From positions 25,348,559-25,412,558 of the forward strand of contig NC_079476.1 of the NCBI RefSeq assembly GCF_026230105.1: a stretch of 64,000 nucleotides of DNA. Direction: 5' to 3'. A program made the position numbers and the translations under genes. The notes under the pieces are model-generated. The model was not told the origin of the DNA. It did no database searches and saw only the letters and a list, made by a program, of their open reading frames with translations. Below, one piece after another: positions 1 to 12,309 of the stretch (position 1 is its first letter; every line of letters begins with the position of its first letter). This stretch comes from Diorhabda sublineata. Its lineage: Eukaryota; Arthropoda; Insecta; Coleoptera; Chrysomelidae.

Positions 1-1400
1 TTCAATTTCTAAATCTAATTACGAAAATTTCTAGAATCCGAGGTATTTCTGGAACTTTTTGGTCAATTCAAGCCATTCCTTGAAAAAGTGGCAAATTATT
101 CAAGAAAAATGGAGAAATTTTCTAGAAAGTTCCTTACATTTTTTGTTAACCGCGATATTTTGGAAGTTACTAGCAATTTTCAAACCCAGATCTAAAAAAC
201 TCACAGAAACATCTGGAAACTAAAAGTTTCGGTAAAACTTCTATAAAAATTTAAGCAATTTTTCGAAAAATTTAGATATATTGAAAATTAAAGAGATATT
301 TTGGAAAAGTCAGAATATTTTTTGAAAACAAACATTTTCTTGAATATTTTGGAGCATTCTTCAATTTCTAAATCTAATTACGAAAATTTCTAGAATCCGA
401 GGTATTTCTGGAACTTTTTGGTCAATTCAAGCCATTCCTCGAAAAGTGGCAAAATATTCAAGAAAAATGGAGAAATTTTCTAGAAAATTCCTTACATTTT
501 TTGTTAACCGCGATATTTTGGAAGTTACTAGCAATTTTCAAACCCAGATCTAAAAAACTCACAGAAACATCTGGAAACTAAAAGTTTCGGTAAAACTTCT
601 ATAAAAATTTAAGCAATTTTTCGAAAAATTTAGATATATTGAAAATTAAAGAGATATTTTGGAAAAGTCAGAATATTTTTTGAAAACAAACATTTTCTTG
701 AATATTTTGGAGCATTCTTCAATTTCTAAATCTAATTACGAAAATTTCTAGAATCCGAGGTATTTCTGGAACTTTTTGGTCAATTCAAGCCATTCCTCGA
801 AAAAGTGGCAAAATATTCAAGAAAAATGGAGAAATTTTCTAGAAAATTCCTTACATTTTTTGTTAACCGCGATATTTTGGAAGTTACTAGCAATTTTCAA
901 ACCCATATCTAAAAAACTCACAGAAACATCTGGAAACTAAAAATTTTCGGTAGAACTTCTAGAAAAATTTAAGCAATTTTTCGAAAAATTTAGATATATT
1001 GAAAATTGAGATATTTTGGAAAATTCAGAATATTTTTTTAAAACTGAAACATTTTCTTGGATATTTTGGAGAATTCATCAATTTCTAAATCTAATTACGA
1101 AAATTTCTAGAAACTGAGATATTTCTGTGGCTTTTTGGTGAATTCAAGCAATTTCTGGAAAAAGTGGCAAATTTTTCAAAAAAAGGAGAAATTTTCTAGA
1201 AAATTCCTTACATTTTTTGAATGTTGATATTTTGAAAGTTACTAGCAATTTCCAAACCCAGATCTAAAAAACTCACAGAAACATCTGGAAACTAAAAATT
1301 TTCGGTCGAACTTCTAGGAAAATTTAAGCAATTTGTCGAAGAATATGGAAATGTTTTAGAAAATTCCAGATATGTTATAGAAAATTTCATACATTTTTTG
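1..1400. repeat. Tandem satellite, about 358-bp unit
   Basis: The same AT-rich unit starts at 1, 360, 718 and about 1075, giving a period of 358-359 bp. The first three copies are nearly identical. The fourth carries many substitutions and small indels. The array runs off the left edge of the window. The unit itself is built from short motifs of the type GAAAATTTCTAGAA, so an older short-period repeat may underlie it. No coding frame is present. Confidence 0.95.
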
Positions 1401-2040
1401 ATAACCCGAAATTTTTCTTGAATATTCTGGAAGATTTTTAAATCTGAAAAAAACTCGAAAATCAAGAAATTTTTTGAAAAATTCCAAACAGGAAATTTGT
1501 AGCCTTTTTTGGAAATTTCAAGAAAATTCGAAATATTTTATGAAAAACGAATTATTTTGTAGCACAATTTTGCATTTTCTCAAAAATTCTAGTGAATTTT
1601 CAAAAAGTTGAGTATTTTCCAGCATCTTTTAGAAATTTGATGAATATGATTCATTTTTCTGGAAACCAAGGGCATTTCTTGCACAAAAAATTTAACAATT
1701 TCTCAATAAATTAAAAATTTCCCAAAAATTTGAAGCAAGGATCTTTCAAGTGGATCAGATGTTGTATAAGTTTATTTTTTTCTAAAGAAATAAACTTTTT
1801 GAACATAGTATTGTAAAATTTTCTAGAAAATGCTTAAAAAACCAATTTTTTGTATTCTCAAAAGATTTAAACTTATATTATCAAGGAAAATCAAGAATTT
1901 TCGAAAAACTTTCCATAAATCGAAGAATTCCTTAGAAAACTCTAAAATTTTTTGAAAAAATGTAAAAAAATGCTAAAGCTAACCGAAAAATTGTAAACCC
2001 AGAAAAATATTGGAACTTTTTATGAAAATCTAGCAACTTT
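1401..2040. repeat. Degenerate edge of the 358-bp satellite
   Basis: The sequence keeps the vocabulary of the satellite (TTTCTAGAAAAT, AATTTTTCGAAAAA and similar) but no longer aligns as full units. This looks like the decayed boundary of the array. No gene is seen here. Confidence 0.6.
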
Positions 2041-2620
2041 TGACATTTATCTATAAATTAAAAATAAATTGATTCGAATTACGTCAAATGCAAATCGCCT
2101 ATTTCACTTTAAACAATTTCCGCCGATGCAATAATATTCCATTTCGCAAATTGTAAATACACCTGCAGATGTTGTAACTCAAGTTGAGAAACTCAAAACG
2201 TTAGTGGCAGCCCATAACATCCTAATGTTATCAACATTGAATTACTCCTCGAGTTCTAAGTTCTAAGTACAAACTTTCTTAATCTAATATTGTTTGGTAT
2301 AACTTTAGATGGAGATATACATGTAGGTGAGTCGACCCATATGTAAAGAGAATGTATTTAATCACATCTAATTTTACCAAGTTAACTGATTAACCTTATA
2401 TTTCAATCAGTTGATATAGCTTGCTATAAATAACATAATAATTCGCAACTGGAATTAAATGGGAAATTTATACTGTTAACAAATCACTTAATCCTAATCC
2501 GCCCCTGTCCAAATTTACTGTAGTAGTATTATCAATATAAAAAAAATCAATCAACGAATGATTTTTCAACTTATCATTAGAACGTTATAATTATTTTATG
2601 ACTAACTGCCCTTTATATTT
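2041..2620. other. No recognisable feature
   Basis: Unique-looking AT-rich sequence. I see no long frame, no RNA gene and no repeat unit. Confidence 0.5.
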
Positions 2621-2639
2621 CATTACTCAGTATGTCGTG

Positions 2640-3560
2640 TGACTAAGACACATTTTTTGTCAAAAATCGATTTTATTCGTCAATTTAATCTCCTTCAAGA
2701 ACAATACAATTATTCCAAGGCTTCTCTAACTACTCGAAGTCGTGCTTGAAGAAGGATTTGTCTTTTGCCTCAAATAAACTTCAGTTCCAGCAACTGCTTC
2801 TTCATTTGAGCTGAATTTCTCATGGGTGAGCATTATTTTGAGATCAGTAGTCACTGGGGATCAGATCTGGACTATACGGTAGATGAAGAAGCAATACGTT
2901 CAATTCAACCATCGTTGCCATCGAATTGTGAATCGATGCATTGTCTTGGTGAAACAGTGGTTTTTTCTTCAACATATAAGACCGTTTTTCCTTGATTTTT
3001 GCAATCAAATTATCCAAAAACTCTATTTAGTATTCACTTATGATTGTCTCTCCATTTTGGAGATAGTCGATGAATAATATTCGATGCGCATCCCAAAATA
3101 CTGAATCCATAACCTTACCAACTGACTGTTGTGCCTTTGGACTTGGTTCACCAGCTGTAGTCCACTCAGATGATGATCGTTTTGAGCCCGGAGTGAAGTG
3201 ATGGATTCATTGTCACATATCGATGCAAAAAATTTGATTTATTACGTATTAACATGACCAAACCCTGCTCAGAAACATCAAAACGTTGTTGATCGGATGT
3301 GAGTAAACGCGGCAACCATTTTGAAAAAATGGTCAAATGTGCATGCAAAATTGCAAACTGATTTCTTCACGTCCTCAGCTATCTCGAGCAATTTCAATTT
3401 ACGATTAGATGTAACCAATTTTTTTTATCAAGAAGCAGTCATAAATTAACACACGAAATAGCTTCGCTTAAATAGCTGTCACTTTTGTCTGACCAATCGA
3501 AATGTCATAAAATTTCAAAGATAGTCTTTAGAAAGTTGGTACTACATAAACGTCATATGG
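2640..3560 (-). mobile_element. Mariner transposase relic (DD34D type)
   Basis: Read on the minus strand, several frames give consecutive pieces of a mariner transposase in the correct order. Around 3170..3345 there is the WLPRLLTSDQQ segment, followed by a version of the RYVTMDE block that has lost its acidic residues. Around 2880..3070 there is IFIDYLQNGETI, then LFHQDNASIHNS (second catalytic Asp region) and LPYSPDLIPSDY (third catalytic Asp region). Frameshifts and stops break the frame throughout, so it is long dead. The 3420..3600 end shares a stretch with 4614..4745, which marks one terminal region. Confidence 0.85.
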
Positions 3561-3600
3561 ATTTGACAATGGCGGCGCCATCTGTATGTCAATCACATGA

Positions 3601-4320
3601 TTTATTAAGTGATGTATTTATCTGTTTATAATATAATAATAATAGCTCACCATTCCTAGTGGGTTTGCTCAGCGAAAAAACTCTTTAGATCCTCTTGTTG
3701 GGGTGGATCAGTTTCTATAATACACCTTCCCGCTTTTCGGCCGCCACAACTTCTTGTTTCTTTTCATTTCCTACTATTTACTAACTCCTACTCTGCTTAG
3801 GTCATCTTTTAACTATTTTTCCTTCCTCTCGAAGAGTAACACTTCAATGTATTTTCATCCCAAATCCCAAAATCCTTGATGTCGTTTTTCGAAAACCTTT
3901 AAATCTTGGTGAAAACGTTTCCCTCATACGTCACTCATATTTCCCGAGTTTTAAGGAAAAAACTCAGATGCGAGTGCAGAAAATGAATCATCTTATGAAA
4001 AATTTCCAATAAATCTAGCAGCTTCTTCGTGACTTTCACTCTTTTATTTGGTAAAAAATTTTCCACAACCATTTTGAATAACTTTTTAATAAGCAGTTTC
4101 ATTTACAAATCAAAGGATTTCAAACTGAAAATCTTTCATAATTTTACGAATTTGTTGGCCAAGATATACACCCTCTTTCAGTTTTTCCTCTGTATTGTTT
4201 GGAAATACTATTTCTAAATACCGGAAAGCATCCCCTTCACAAATTTTCCCATGAACCCCAATTTGATTATATCCCAATATCTTCGTAACCCAAAAGTAAT
4301 AATAATTTTCGTATTTACTA
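3601..4320. other. No recognisable feature
   Basis: Mixed AT-rich sequence with a slightly GC-richer patch near 3640..3800. The short open frame at 4029..4217 has no recognisable content. Nothing else is seen. Confidence 0.4.
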
Positions 4321-4392
4321 GGTTAGGTTAAGTTTTATTAATAAGAATCATTTTCGTGATTACTAGGTTAGGTTAGGTTAGGTTAAGTTTTA
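4319..4392. repeat. Interstitial GGTTA/TTAGG-type runs
   Basis: Two short runs of GGTTAGGTTA flank a repeated phrase (AAGTTTTAT). This is the insect telomere-like motif in a short interstitial form. Similar patches occur near 28083, 45329, 50383, 56270, 56435 and 56660. They are too short to be telomeric. Confidence 0.6.
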
Positions 4393-4613
4393 TCTTGATT
4401 TGCATTTGTTAACGAATCTACAATATGTCTTCTCTTTTTAGAAAATATAAACTGTCCACAAACATTACAAAAACGATTAGAACTTTGTTAACACTCTTTA
4501 CTCGACATTTTAAATCAATCCGAAACAAAATAATTGTCATCTGAAGAAAGTTCAACTAGTGTTTTTGATCCTATACCACAACAATCGTGTATTTTGAATC
4601 CATTGTTTTGAAA

Positions 4614-4745
4614 ATAACAAAAGTAGCTTCACTCAAATGGCTGTCACTTTTATTTGACTTATCGAAATGTCATGTTATTTTACACATAACTTTTTGAAAG
4701 TTGGTAATTCATAAACGTCATATGGATTTGACAATGACAGCGATA
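4614..4745. mobile_element. Fragment of a mariner end, second copy
   Basis: This stretch matches the 3450..3590 end of the neighbouring mariner relic. The shared phrases are GGCTGTCACTTTT, CGAAATGTCAT and ACGTCATATGGATTTGACAA, in the same order and orientation. Only the terminal region is present, with no transposase. It is a truncated insertion of the same family. Confidence 0.7.
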
Positions 4746-5021
4746 ATTATAATTTTAAATAAAATATCAACTAAGAGCTTTTCTTTTGTCATTAAAATAG
4801 TCAGTTTTTCCGATTTTACGTTATATTATATTATCCGTTTTGTGACAAAGCCATTCTGCATAAAATGGTTTTGTGTTTCCACGACCAACAGGCATCCCAT
4901 TACGAGATTCCATTAAGAAATAACACGTACTGGACTGACAGATAATGTTTGTTTAACATGACAGTTTGAGACTGTAGAAAATTGAGACTTGGTTTCGTAA
5001 CGAAAACATTTTACATTATTA

Positions 5022-5853
5022 CAGGGTGTTTCTATATTCGACCGACAACGCTCTGCCACAGAGAGATCTCAATAAATGATTAATTTTGATATAGGAAAAC
5101 GAACCCTTACTGGGCCTAGTTGCTGAGATTCAAAATTTTAAATCAAAATCACAAATTTGCCATAAATCAAGAACGCCTTTAAATTTTTTTTCTCAAATTT
5201 CGTTACCAATATGCTTCTTGATAAAATAAAAATTTGACATTAACAAACTTTGGGAAATTTTAACCAGTGGCGCGCTGTCAGGCTTAGTTGTCACTTTTAT
5301 CGCCATATTTTTTACGCCACTGGAACAAACTCTTATTTAATTGTTTAGTTAAAAACGAATAACCTTTTATGAAGCTAAAATGAACGGTGTTGTATGTTGT
5401 AGAAATTTGCCTTTTAACAAAAGTCGGCAGATAATTAAGAGATTATTTTGATCGGGATTAACCAGTTGATTTCAAACGGGATTCTAACCGCCCTTTATCT
5501 CAGAAACGATTCACCGTATGAAAAAATTTTTGGAACAAAAGTTGTAGAGAATTTAATGCTCTACAATATTTATAATAAATACAAATAGCGTAAAATCCAT
5601 CGGAAATGAGTTATTTGCAAAAATGTGCAAAACAAAAGTTTTTTGATTTTTGACCCACGATTTTTAAAGCTGCTCACATCGAATTATATGTGAGTTTTGA
5701 GAAAAGTTTTAGGATGTAAATTGAACAAGTTTAAATGACTTTATAGCTGGGTATTTCGATTTTCCAAAATTCTTGCCTAAATCCACCGAAAATCACTGAA
5801 CTATGAGATTTCTCTGTGGTAGAGCGTTGTCGTTCGAATATAGAAACACCCTG
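5022..5853. mobile_element. TA-flanked inverted-repeat element (MITE-like), 832 bp
   Basis: The first 50 bases (5022..5071) and the last 50 (5804..5853) are inverted repeats with three mismatches, beginning CAGGGTGTTTCTATATTCGA. The element is bounded on both sides by the dinucleotide TA (5020..5021 and 5854..5855). This is the target duplication used by the Tc1/mariner superfamily. There is no transposase frame inside, so it is non-autonomous. The well-kept ends suggest a younger insertion than the mariner relics around it. Confidence 0.9.
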
Positions 5854-5855
5854 TA

Positions 5856-6780
5856 TATTATGTAATACTTTAATTTAAAAATAGTACGAATATTATATGT
5901 AAAAAACAGCACGAAACTCAATTACAGATATTTTTCAAAATGCTTGATTTGTCGTTTTAAGTTTTACTATAATAAAGTGGATCCAAGCAGCTAGTTAAAA
6001 AAAATTGTGTGAAGCTTGTTGAGACTTGTCACGTTCATTGAGATTTTTGCTAATACCCTCTATTTCAAGACCATACTTTGAACTACATTGAGAATTATTC
6101 TCTAACAGATGAATAAATATTATCAGTTGAAAAAGAAATGGTGTTCCCACGATGAATAATTTCTTTTTTCAAATGAACTTCATTTGTCTTGTTATTTTTT
6201 ATGACCAGCTGTTGTTGTGAAATTATTAAATCAGTCGAGGAAATATTGTTTCAAAGAGAAGTTAAGGGGGAAAAATCTACATACCGTTTCACATTAAACT
6301 CAATTCAGACCCTACTGTTTCAAGTTTTGGGTCATTTCGCGTAGTAAATGTTTTTCAACACGGTAACGTTTTTATAGAAGTACTAAAGAAAAAGGAGTTA
6401 GAAGATCATTTTAATGGATAACAATAAAGGAATTTGGTTCCGAAAATATAAAGCTATAAACTTCTAATTACCTTGGAATGCGTAGAATCCAAAAACCCTC
6501 CTCATTTTCTATACGAACTGAATTATGATAATTTTCAAGGAAAATTTACATATTACCAACGCTATGATGTCGATTTTCACAATATTCGCATTAAAAAAAA
6601 ATGTTTTCTTATAATTAACTGTATTGGCATAGAGAAATATTTCATTAATTAAAAGTTTGGTTATTAAATCCAAACGTTAATTAGTTGTGGCATCACTGTA
6701 TTTGACATTGACGTATGTTACTGCGGTGACAATTTGTTAATAGTAAACGTTTAAAAGAGGCAAGTTTGTGTGAATCAAAT
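5856..6780. other. No recognisable feature
   Basis: AT-rich sequence without a supported gene, RNA or repeat unit. Confidence 0.4.
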
Positions 6781-6789
6781 TTTAGGAAA

Positions 6790-6965
6790 ATCCAATTTTT
6801 TGCCTATAATAATGTTTTTTTTTATAATCGAATGTATGTTTCTTTGATATTTCGTCGTTCGTTGATGCAGTTCTATTTTTTTTATCTTATTGATGACCTC
6901 TTGTTCTATTTTCTAGATACTGAGATGTCTGCCCTATTTATACAACGCCATAATCATTTTTTTTA
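6790..6965 (-). mobile_element. Penelope-like element relic, GIY-YIG endonuclease part
   Basis: On the minus strand the frame reads IGQTSQYLENRTRGHQ, one stop, then DKKNRTASTNDEISKKHTFD. That is the GIY-YIG core of Penelope-like retroelement endonucleases (YIGQTS, then R..GH..D, then the N.TAL..H region). A related fragment lies at 44390..44545. Stops interrupt it and no reverse transcriptase part adjoins. The plus-strand frame at 6766..6984 is only its shadow. Confidence 0.65.
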
Positions 6966-7459
6966 TATTTTCTTTCTTAATTGAAGGAATCTAATGAAAA
7001 ATTGGGGAAAATGTCAATGTATATGAATACATAAATAAAAATATTTTTTCTAAAAAGTAATTTCTTTGCCTTTTTCTCATTTTGTATTAAAGTTTATCGT
7101 AAGAACCGATGATAATTCCACAGGAATTTTAGTAGTCTCGAAAAAATACAAAAAAATGTATTTCTAAATGACGTTTGACCAAAAATAAAACGAAAATGTA
7201 AATAAATAAAACAATTTTATTGGTTAGATACTTTCTCACAAAAAAAAAATTAATTATACAATATTTATATTACATTACAATTAACAGAAATTAAATTTTT
7301 GATCGTATTGTCACAAATGTACACATTAAATTTTTGGATAGCAGTCACATATAGCGTTTAAATTAATACGAAGCCTTAATTGGCTCAAATAAATACTTAT
7401 TATCCACATTTTTTTGCTTAAAGCCGATAAAAAGTCCTCTGAACACTCTTCATAATACT

Positions 7460-7556
7460 CTAAAGTCTATCAGTTTTTTTGTACACACTTTTACGAGTCG
7501 TTACAAAATAAAATTTCGGGGGTTTCTTCTCCATCTTCCCAACGCTCTCCGGAAAT
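7460..7556 (-). CDS. Candidate terminal exon of an unidentified gene
   Basis: On the minus strand a pyrimidine-rich tract ending TTTTTTTGTTCCAG (AG next to base 7556) is followed by an open segment. One phase gives 31 residues ending KKTDRL and a stop at 7460..7462. Another phase gives ISGERWEDGEETPEILF and an earlier stop. Either could be the last exon of a minus-strand gene whose upstream exons lie to the right. One possible partner is the 48-bp candidate at 11012..11059. No family is recognised. Confidence 0.25.
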
Positions 7557-7561
7557 CTGGA

Positions 7562-7979
7562 ACAAAAAAAATAGTAATTATCATAATTATAACACAATAT
7601 ATCAAAAATTACTTGTTTTTTTTTATCAAATATTATATTTTCTCAAAAATTGTACTTTTAACATGAGACCTAAAAAATTGATTGTCCTTTTGACAACGTT
7701 ATCCACCTTATAATTATAACGATTTCGTTCTTCTATTTCTTGGAAAAGTTTCACAGGATATTAATTAAACTAATTATTCATGAATAATGTTTTATTTTAT
7801 ATTTTAAGTAGTCTTGCATCATGTGAAACAGCAGCAACGTCTGTTGGCCGCAAAGTTTTAAGCTTCCGAAACTTTGTGCTTGAAATAATAACTTAAGACG
7901 AACAAAACGAAAATTGACTTTATAGAGAAAGTTATTAATTAGAAAAAATAGTATTGAAAACTAACTAACAAACATAAAA
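7562..7979. other. No recognisable feature
   Basis: AT-rich sequence. The purine-rich tandem array begins to be recognisable after about 7980. Confidence 0.4.
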
Positions 7980-10880
7980 AGTATTAAAGATAAAGATAGA
8001 TGAATAATAATATAAAAATATAACAAAAGACAATAAAAATTAATAACACAACGGGAATGTGAAGAAAGAGATAAAATTAGACATACGAACAGTTAGGACA
8101 AAAGGGAATCAAAAAAAACAAATAAAGAGTGCAAAACATATCAAATGTTGAGTTAAAAGTTAAGATAAAAAAGGAAAAAACGCAAAGAGAAAGGACAAAT
8201 AGAAAGTCGAATTAGAAACAAAAACCAACTAAGATGTTGAAGTATAGAGAGAAGACAAGGAGAAAGAGAAACAATGAAGTAAGTCAAAGCACAACAGAAG
8301 ACGAAAAAGTAAGCGGAAGACAGCAAATAACAAGGAAATATAAAGAAACACAATCAAAGGCAACACAGGATAACTTTGGAGAAGAACAGATAAATAAAGG
8401 CAACGAATGACTACAAAGTAGAAAGGAAAAGAAGGGCGACGAAAAACAGCAAAAGAGAGAAAAAGACAGAGAAAAGAAATGAACAGAGATTAGAATCGGG
8501 TATAAAAAACATCTAGAAATATCAAAAGATGTCAGAAAAGACAATGAAATTTCTTAAAAGACAATAAAAGACGATAAAATTGAGGAAAACAATAAATAAT
8601 AATGGAATATAAAGAAATTGAAACAATGGAAGGTAACATAAAACAACATTAAAGAACAGAAGATAAATGAAGGCAACGAATGACTGCAAAGTATAAAGCG
8701 ATGAAAAAACAGCAAAAGAGAGAGAAAGACAGAAAAAAGCAACGAAGAGAGATTAGAATCGAAGATAAAAACATTTATGAATATTGAAAAATATCGAAGG
8801 ATAAGAAAAGACAATAGAATTTGTTAAAAAACAATAAAATATGAGGAAGACAACAAATAATAATGGAATATAAAGAAATTGAAACAATGGAAGGTAACAT
8901 AAAACAACATTAAAGAACAGAAGATAAATGAAGGCAACGAATGATTGCAAAGTATAAAGGAAAAGAAAAGCGATGAAAAAACAGCAAAAGAGAAAGAAAG
9001 ACAGAAAAAAGCAACGAAGAGAGATTAGAATCGAAGATAAAAACATTTGGGAATATCGAAAAATATCGAAAGTCAAGAAAAGACAATAGAATTTGTTAAA
9101 AGACAATAAAATATGAGGAAGACAACAAATAATAATGGAATATAAAGAAATTGAAACAATGGAAGGTAACATAAAACAACATTAAAGAACAGAAGATAAA
9201 TGAAGGCAACGAATGACTGCAAAGTATAAAGGAAAAGAAAGACGATAAAAAACAGCAAAAGAGAGAGGAAGACAGAAAAAAAGGAACGAAGAGAGATTAG
9301 AATCGAAGATAAAAACATTTATGAATATTGAAAAATATCGAAGGATAAGAAAAGACAATAGAATTTGTTAAAAAACAATAAAATATGAGGAAGACAACAA
9401 ATAATAATGGAATATAAAGAAATTGAAACAATGGAAGGTAACATAAAACAACATTAAAGAACAGAAGATAAATGAAGGCAACGAATGATTGCAAAGTATA
9501 AAGGAAAAGAAAAGCGATGAAAAAACAGCAAAAGAGAAAGAAAGACAGAAAAAAGCAACGAAGAGAGATTAGAATCGAAGATAAAAACATTTGGGAATAT
9601 CGAAAAATATCGAAAGTCAAGAAAAGACAATAGAATTTGTTAAAAGACAATAAAATATGAGGAAGACAACAAATAATAATGGAATATAAAGAAATTGAAA
9701 CAATGGAAGGTAACATAAAACAACATTAAAGAACAGAAGATAAATGAAGGCAACGAATGACTGCAAAGTATAAAGGAAAAGAAAGACGATAAAAAACAGC
9801 AAAAGAGAGAGGAAGACAGAAAAAAAGGAACGAAGAGAGATTAGAATCGAAGATAAAAACATTTATGAGTATTGAAAAATATCGAAGGATAAGAAAAGAC
9901 AATAGAATTTGTTAAAAAACAATAAAATATGAGGAAAACAACAAATAATAATGGAATATAAAGAAATTGAAACAATGGAAGGTAACATAAAACAACATTA
10001 AAGAACAGAAGATAAATGAAGGCAACGAATGACTGCAAAGTATAAAGGAAAAGAAAGACGATAAAAAAACAGCAAAAGAGAGAGGAAGACAGAAAAAAAG
10101 GAACGAAGAGAGATTAGAATCGAAGATAAAAACATTTATGAGTATTGAAAAATATCGAAGGATAAGAAAAGACAATAGAATTTGTTAAAAAACAATAAAA
10201 TATGAGGAAAACAACAAATAATAATGGAATATAAAGAAATTGAAACAATGGAAGGTAACATAAAACAACATTAAAGAACAGAAGATAAATGAAGGCAACG
10301 AATGACTGCAAAGTATAAAGGAAAAGAAAGACGATAAAAAAACAGCAAAAGAGAGAGGAAGACAGAAAAAAAGGAACGAAGAGAGATTAGAATCGAAGAT
10401 AAAAACATTTATGAGTATTGAAAAATATCGAAGGATAAGAAAAGACAATAGAATTTGTTAAAAAACAATAAAATATGAGGAAAACAACAAATAATAATGG
10501 AATATAAAGAAATTGAAACATTGGAAGGTAACATAAAACAACATTAAAGAACAGAAGATAAATGAAGGCAACGAATGACTGCAAAGTATAAAGGAAAAGA
10601 AAAGCGATGGAAAAACAGAAAAAGAAGGAGAAAGACTGAGAAAAGAAACGAGCAGAGTGTGTAATTGGTAATATACAAACAGCTAGGACATCGAAATATA
10701 TCGATGATAGGGAAAGACAATAAATATCTTAAAACACAACAAAATACAAAAAAATGAAAAAAAACAGCAAGTAACGAAGAAATATAAATAGAAATAGTGA
10801 TAGAAACAATAAAAGACAGCAAAGGATAAAAAAAAACAATAGATAAATAAAGACAAAAAAAGCAATAGGAAAAGAAACGA
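7980..10880. repeat. Purine-rich tandem array, 272/273-bp unit with 544-bp higher-order form
   Basis: The phrase AGATTAGAATCGAAGATAAA recurs at about 8753, 9025, 9297, 9569, 9841, 10114 and 10387. Two variants alternate in the left half, making a 544-bp dimer whose two copies (from 8753 and from 9297) appear identical over at least 420 bp. The right half is a run of a single 273-bp variant. Both edges (7980..8540 and 10640..10880) are degenerate. The plus strand is extremely purine-rich: 52 of 60 bases in 9241..9300. Long minus-strand frames are by-products of this skew and repeat at the period, so I do not call genes. Confidence 0.95.
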
Positions 10881-11011
10881 AATTTAAGGAAAGACATCAA
10901 ATAACAGATAAATATTCTATAATATATATTTATAACATAAACCTTCTAGTTTATTTTCTGAATCCAGTCCTAAGTAATTTCCTACCTCGTAGAGCTTTCA
11001 ATGAAACTTAC

Positions 11012-11059
11012 AAGGAACATCGAGATTGGAGGTGGAGGCGAAATGTATAGAGACACGTT
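11012..11059 (-). CDS. Candidate 48-bp internal exon
   Basis: On the minus strand an acceptor-like CAACTACAG precedes 48 bases that read NVSLYISPPPPISMFL, followed directly by a consensus donor GTAAGT (11006..11011). The tract before the acceptor is not pyrimidine-rich, which weakens the call. It could belong with the terminal exon candidate at 7460..7556. Confidence 0.2.
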
Positions 11060-11062
11060 CTG

Positions 11063-11870
11063 TAGTTGACATTTGTGTTTTCTTAAAATCCTCAACCATT
11101 TACCATTCGCTATATTCGTCTATACGAATTGCAGAAAGCTTTTTCTCGTATTTACATAGGACAAACATCTCAATATTTGGGAAATAGATTGTATAGTCAT
11201 CAATAGAATGAAAATGGAAAACGCCAGCAGTAAAAAAATAAATTTAATTATATTCTAATACTTTCGAGGTTATGGTCCTTATTCTTTGTATTTTGATCTA
11301 TTAATTAATAAGTTGTCATAGGCAGATAATATTTTGATATATATCTACAGTAAAATATGAAATAGAAATTCGTTGAAGTATCTTATTTTGAAATTTAATG
11401 AATTATGGGTTGAACAAAACTTCGGACCCACAACAAAGTGTACTAACTTTAATATATTCCGAGCTAATTCTGTATTCATCGTCTGGGAAATAATCAATTA
11501 AGATTTTCGGTGGTTTTAAATTGTGTTATTTCTTGTAAAAACATTAAATTCGTATATTTCAAAATTCAATATTCAAAAATGATGGTTGATAGAATAAATT
11601 TCAATACGAAAACCCTCATAATCTAGCTGACAAACACCTCGTTCTAATTAACATACATACATATATGTATATACTTACTATTGCAGTTTTTTTTCACATT
11701 TTCGTTATTATTTGTACAACATTTCATTTTTTGAGTAGTTTTTTAACGTACGAACGAAAACCCAATCTGCGCTGACCCGTATTGTTGATCTTTCATTAAT
11801 TTTTATTCCACCCGGTAAATCTGCACTTCACTGGCTTTTTAATTTCATTGTTTGATTTGCATTCATATTC
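11063..11870. other. No recognisable feature
   Basis: AT-rich sequence. I see no gene, RNA or repeat unit. Confidence 0.4.
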
Positions 11871-11875
11871 TCTAG

Positions 11876-12011
11876 AAATGCGATTGATTTTACCTTTTCC
11901 CAATCGGATCAGAAAGGATTTCCATCGACATATACCGTGGACTCCATTATGGAATGTAAATTTCATACGATTACAAAAACAGTATCGAAGTTGGAATCCT
12001 TGGAGAAATAA
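11876..12011 (+). CDS. Candidate terminal exon, unidentified
   Basis: A good acceptor (TTTGCATTCATATTCTCTAG) precedes an open frame of 44 codons that starts NAIDFTFSQSDQKG and ends KLESLEK with a TAA at 12009..12011. Residue composition is protein-like rather than repeat-like. No family is recognised. It may equally be part of a transposon relic, since the 12310..12750 frame and a mariner fragment follow closely. Confidence 0.25.
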
Positions 12012-12309
12012 TACACGAAATAATGTGCAGAAAATGGAATTTCTCTATTTCGAGAAAAGGATATTTTGGGTATACTAACGTCTCAACTGATTTAAATGTT
12101 TTGTAGTCGGTACGTACATAAAAGATAATAAATTTGATTTCTGGGTAATAAAATTGTGTAAATGATCATAATTTATAAAAAAACGATTGAATACACCCCT
12201 GCACAACAACAAAAGTGTTGGATATTTATTAATGACATTTTGTTTTAAAAAAATTTTGCAACAGTCTTTGTAGCAGTCTGTTTATAAGCCCAAAACATCT
12301 ACCAATCAT

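Noticed and set aside
8153..10900. Minus-strand frames rich in Phe, Leu and Ser that look like membrane proteins
   Set aside because: They arise from the pyrimidine-rich strand of the 272-bp satellite, repeat with its period and change identity with single indels.
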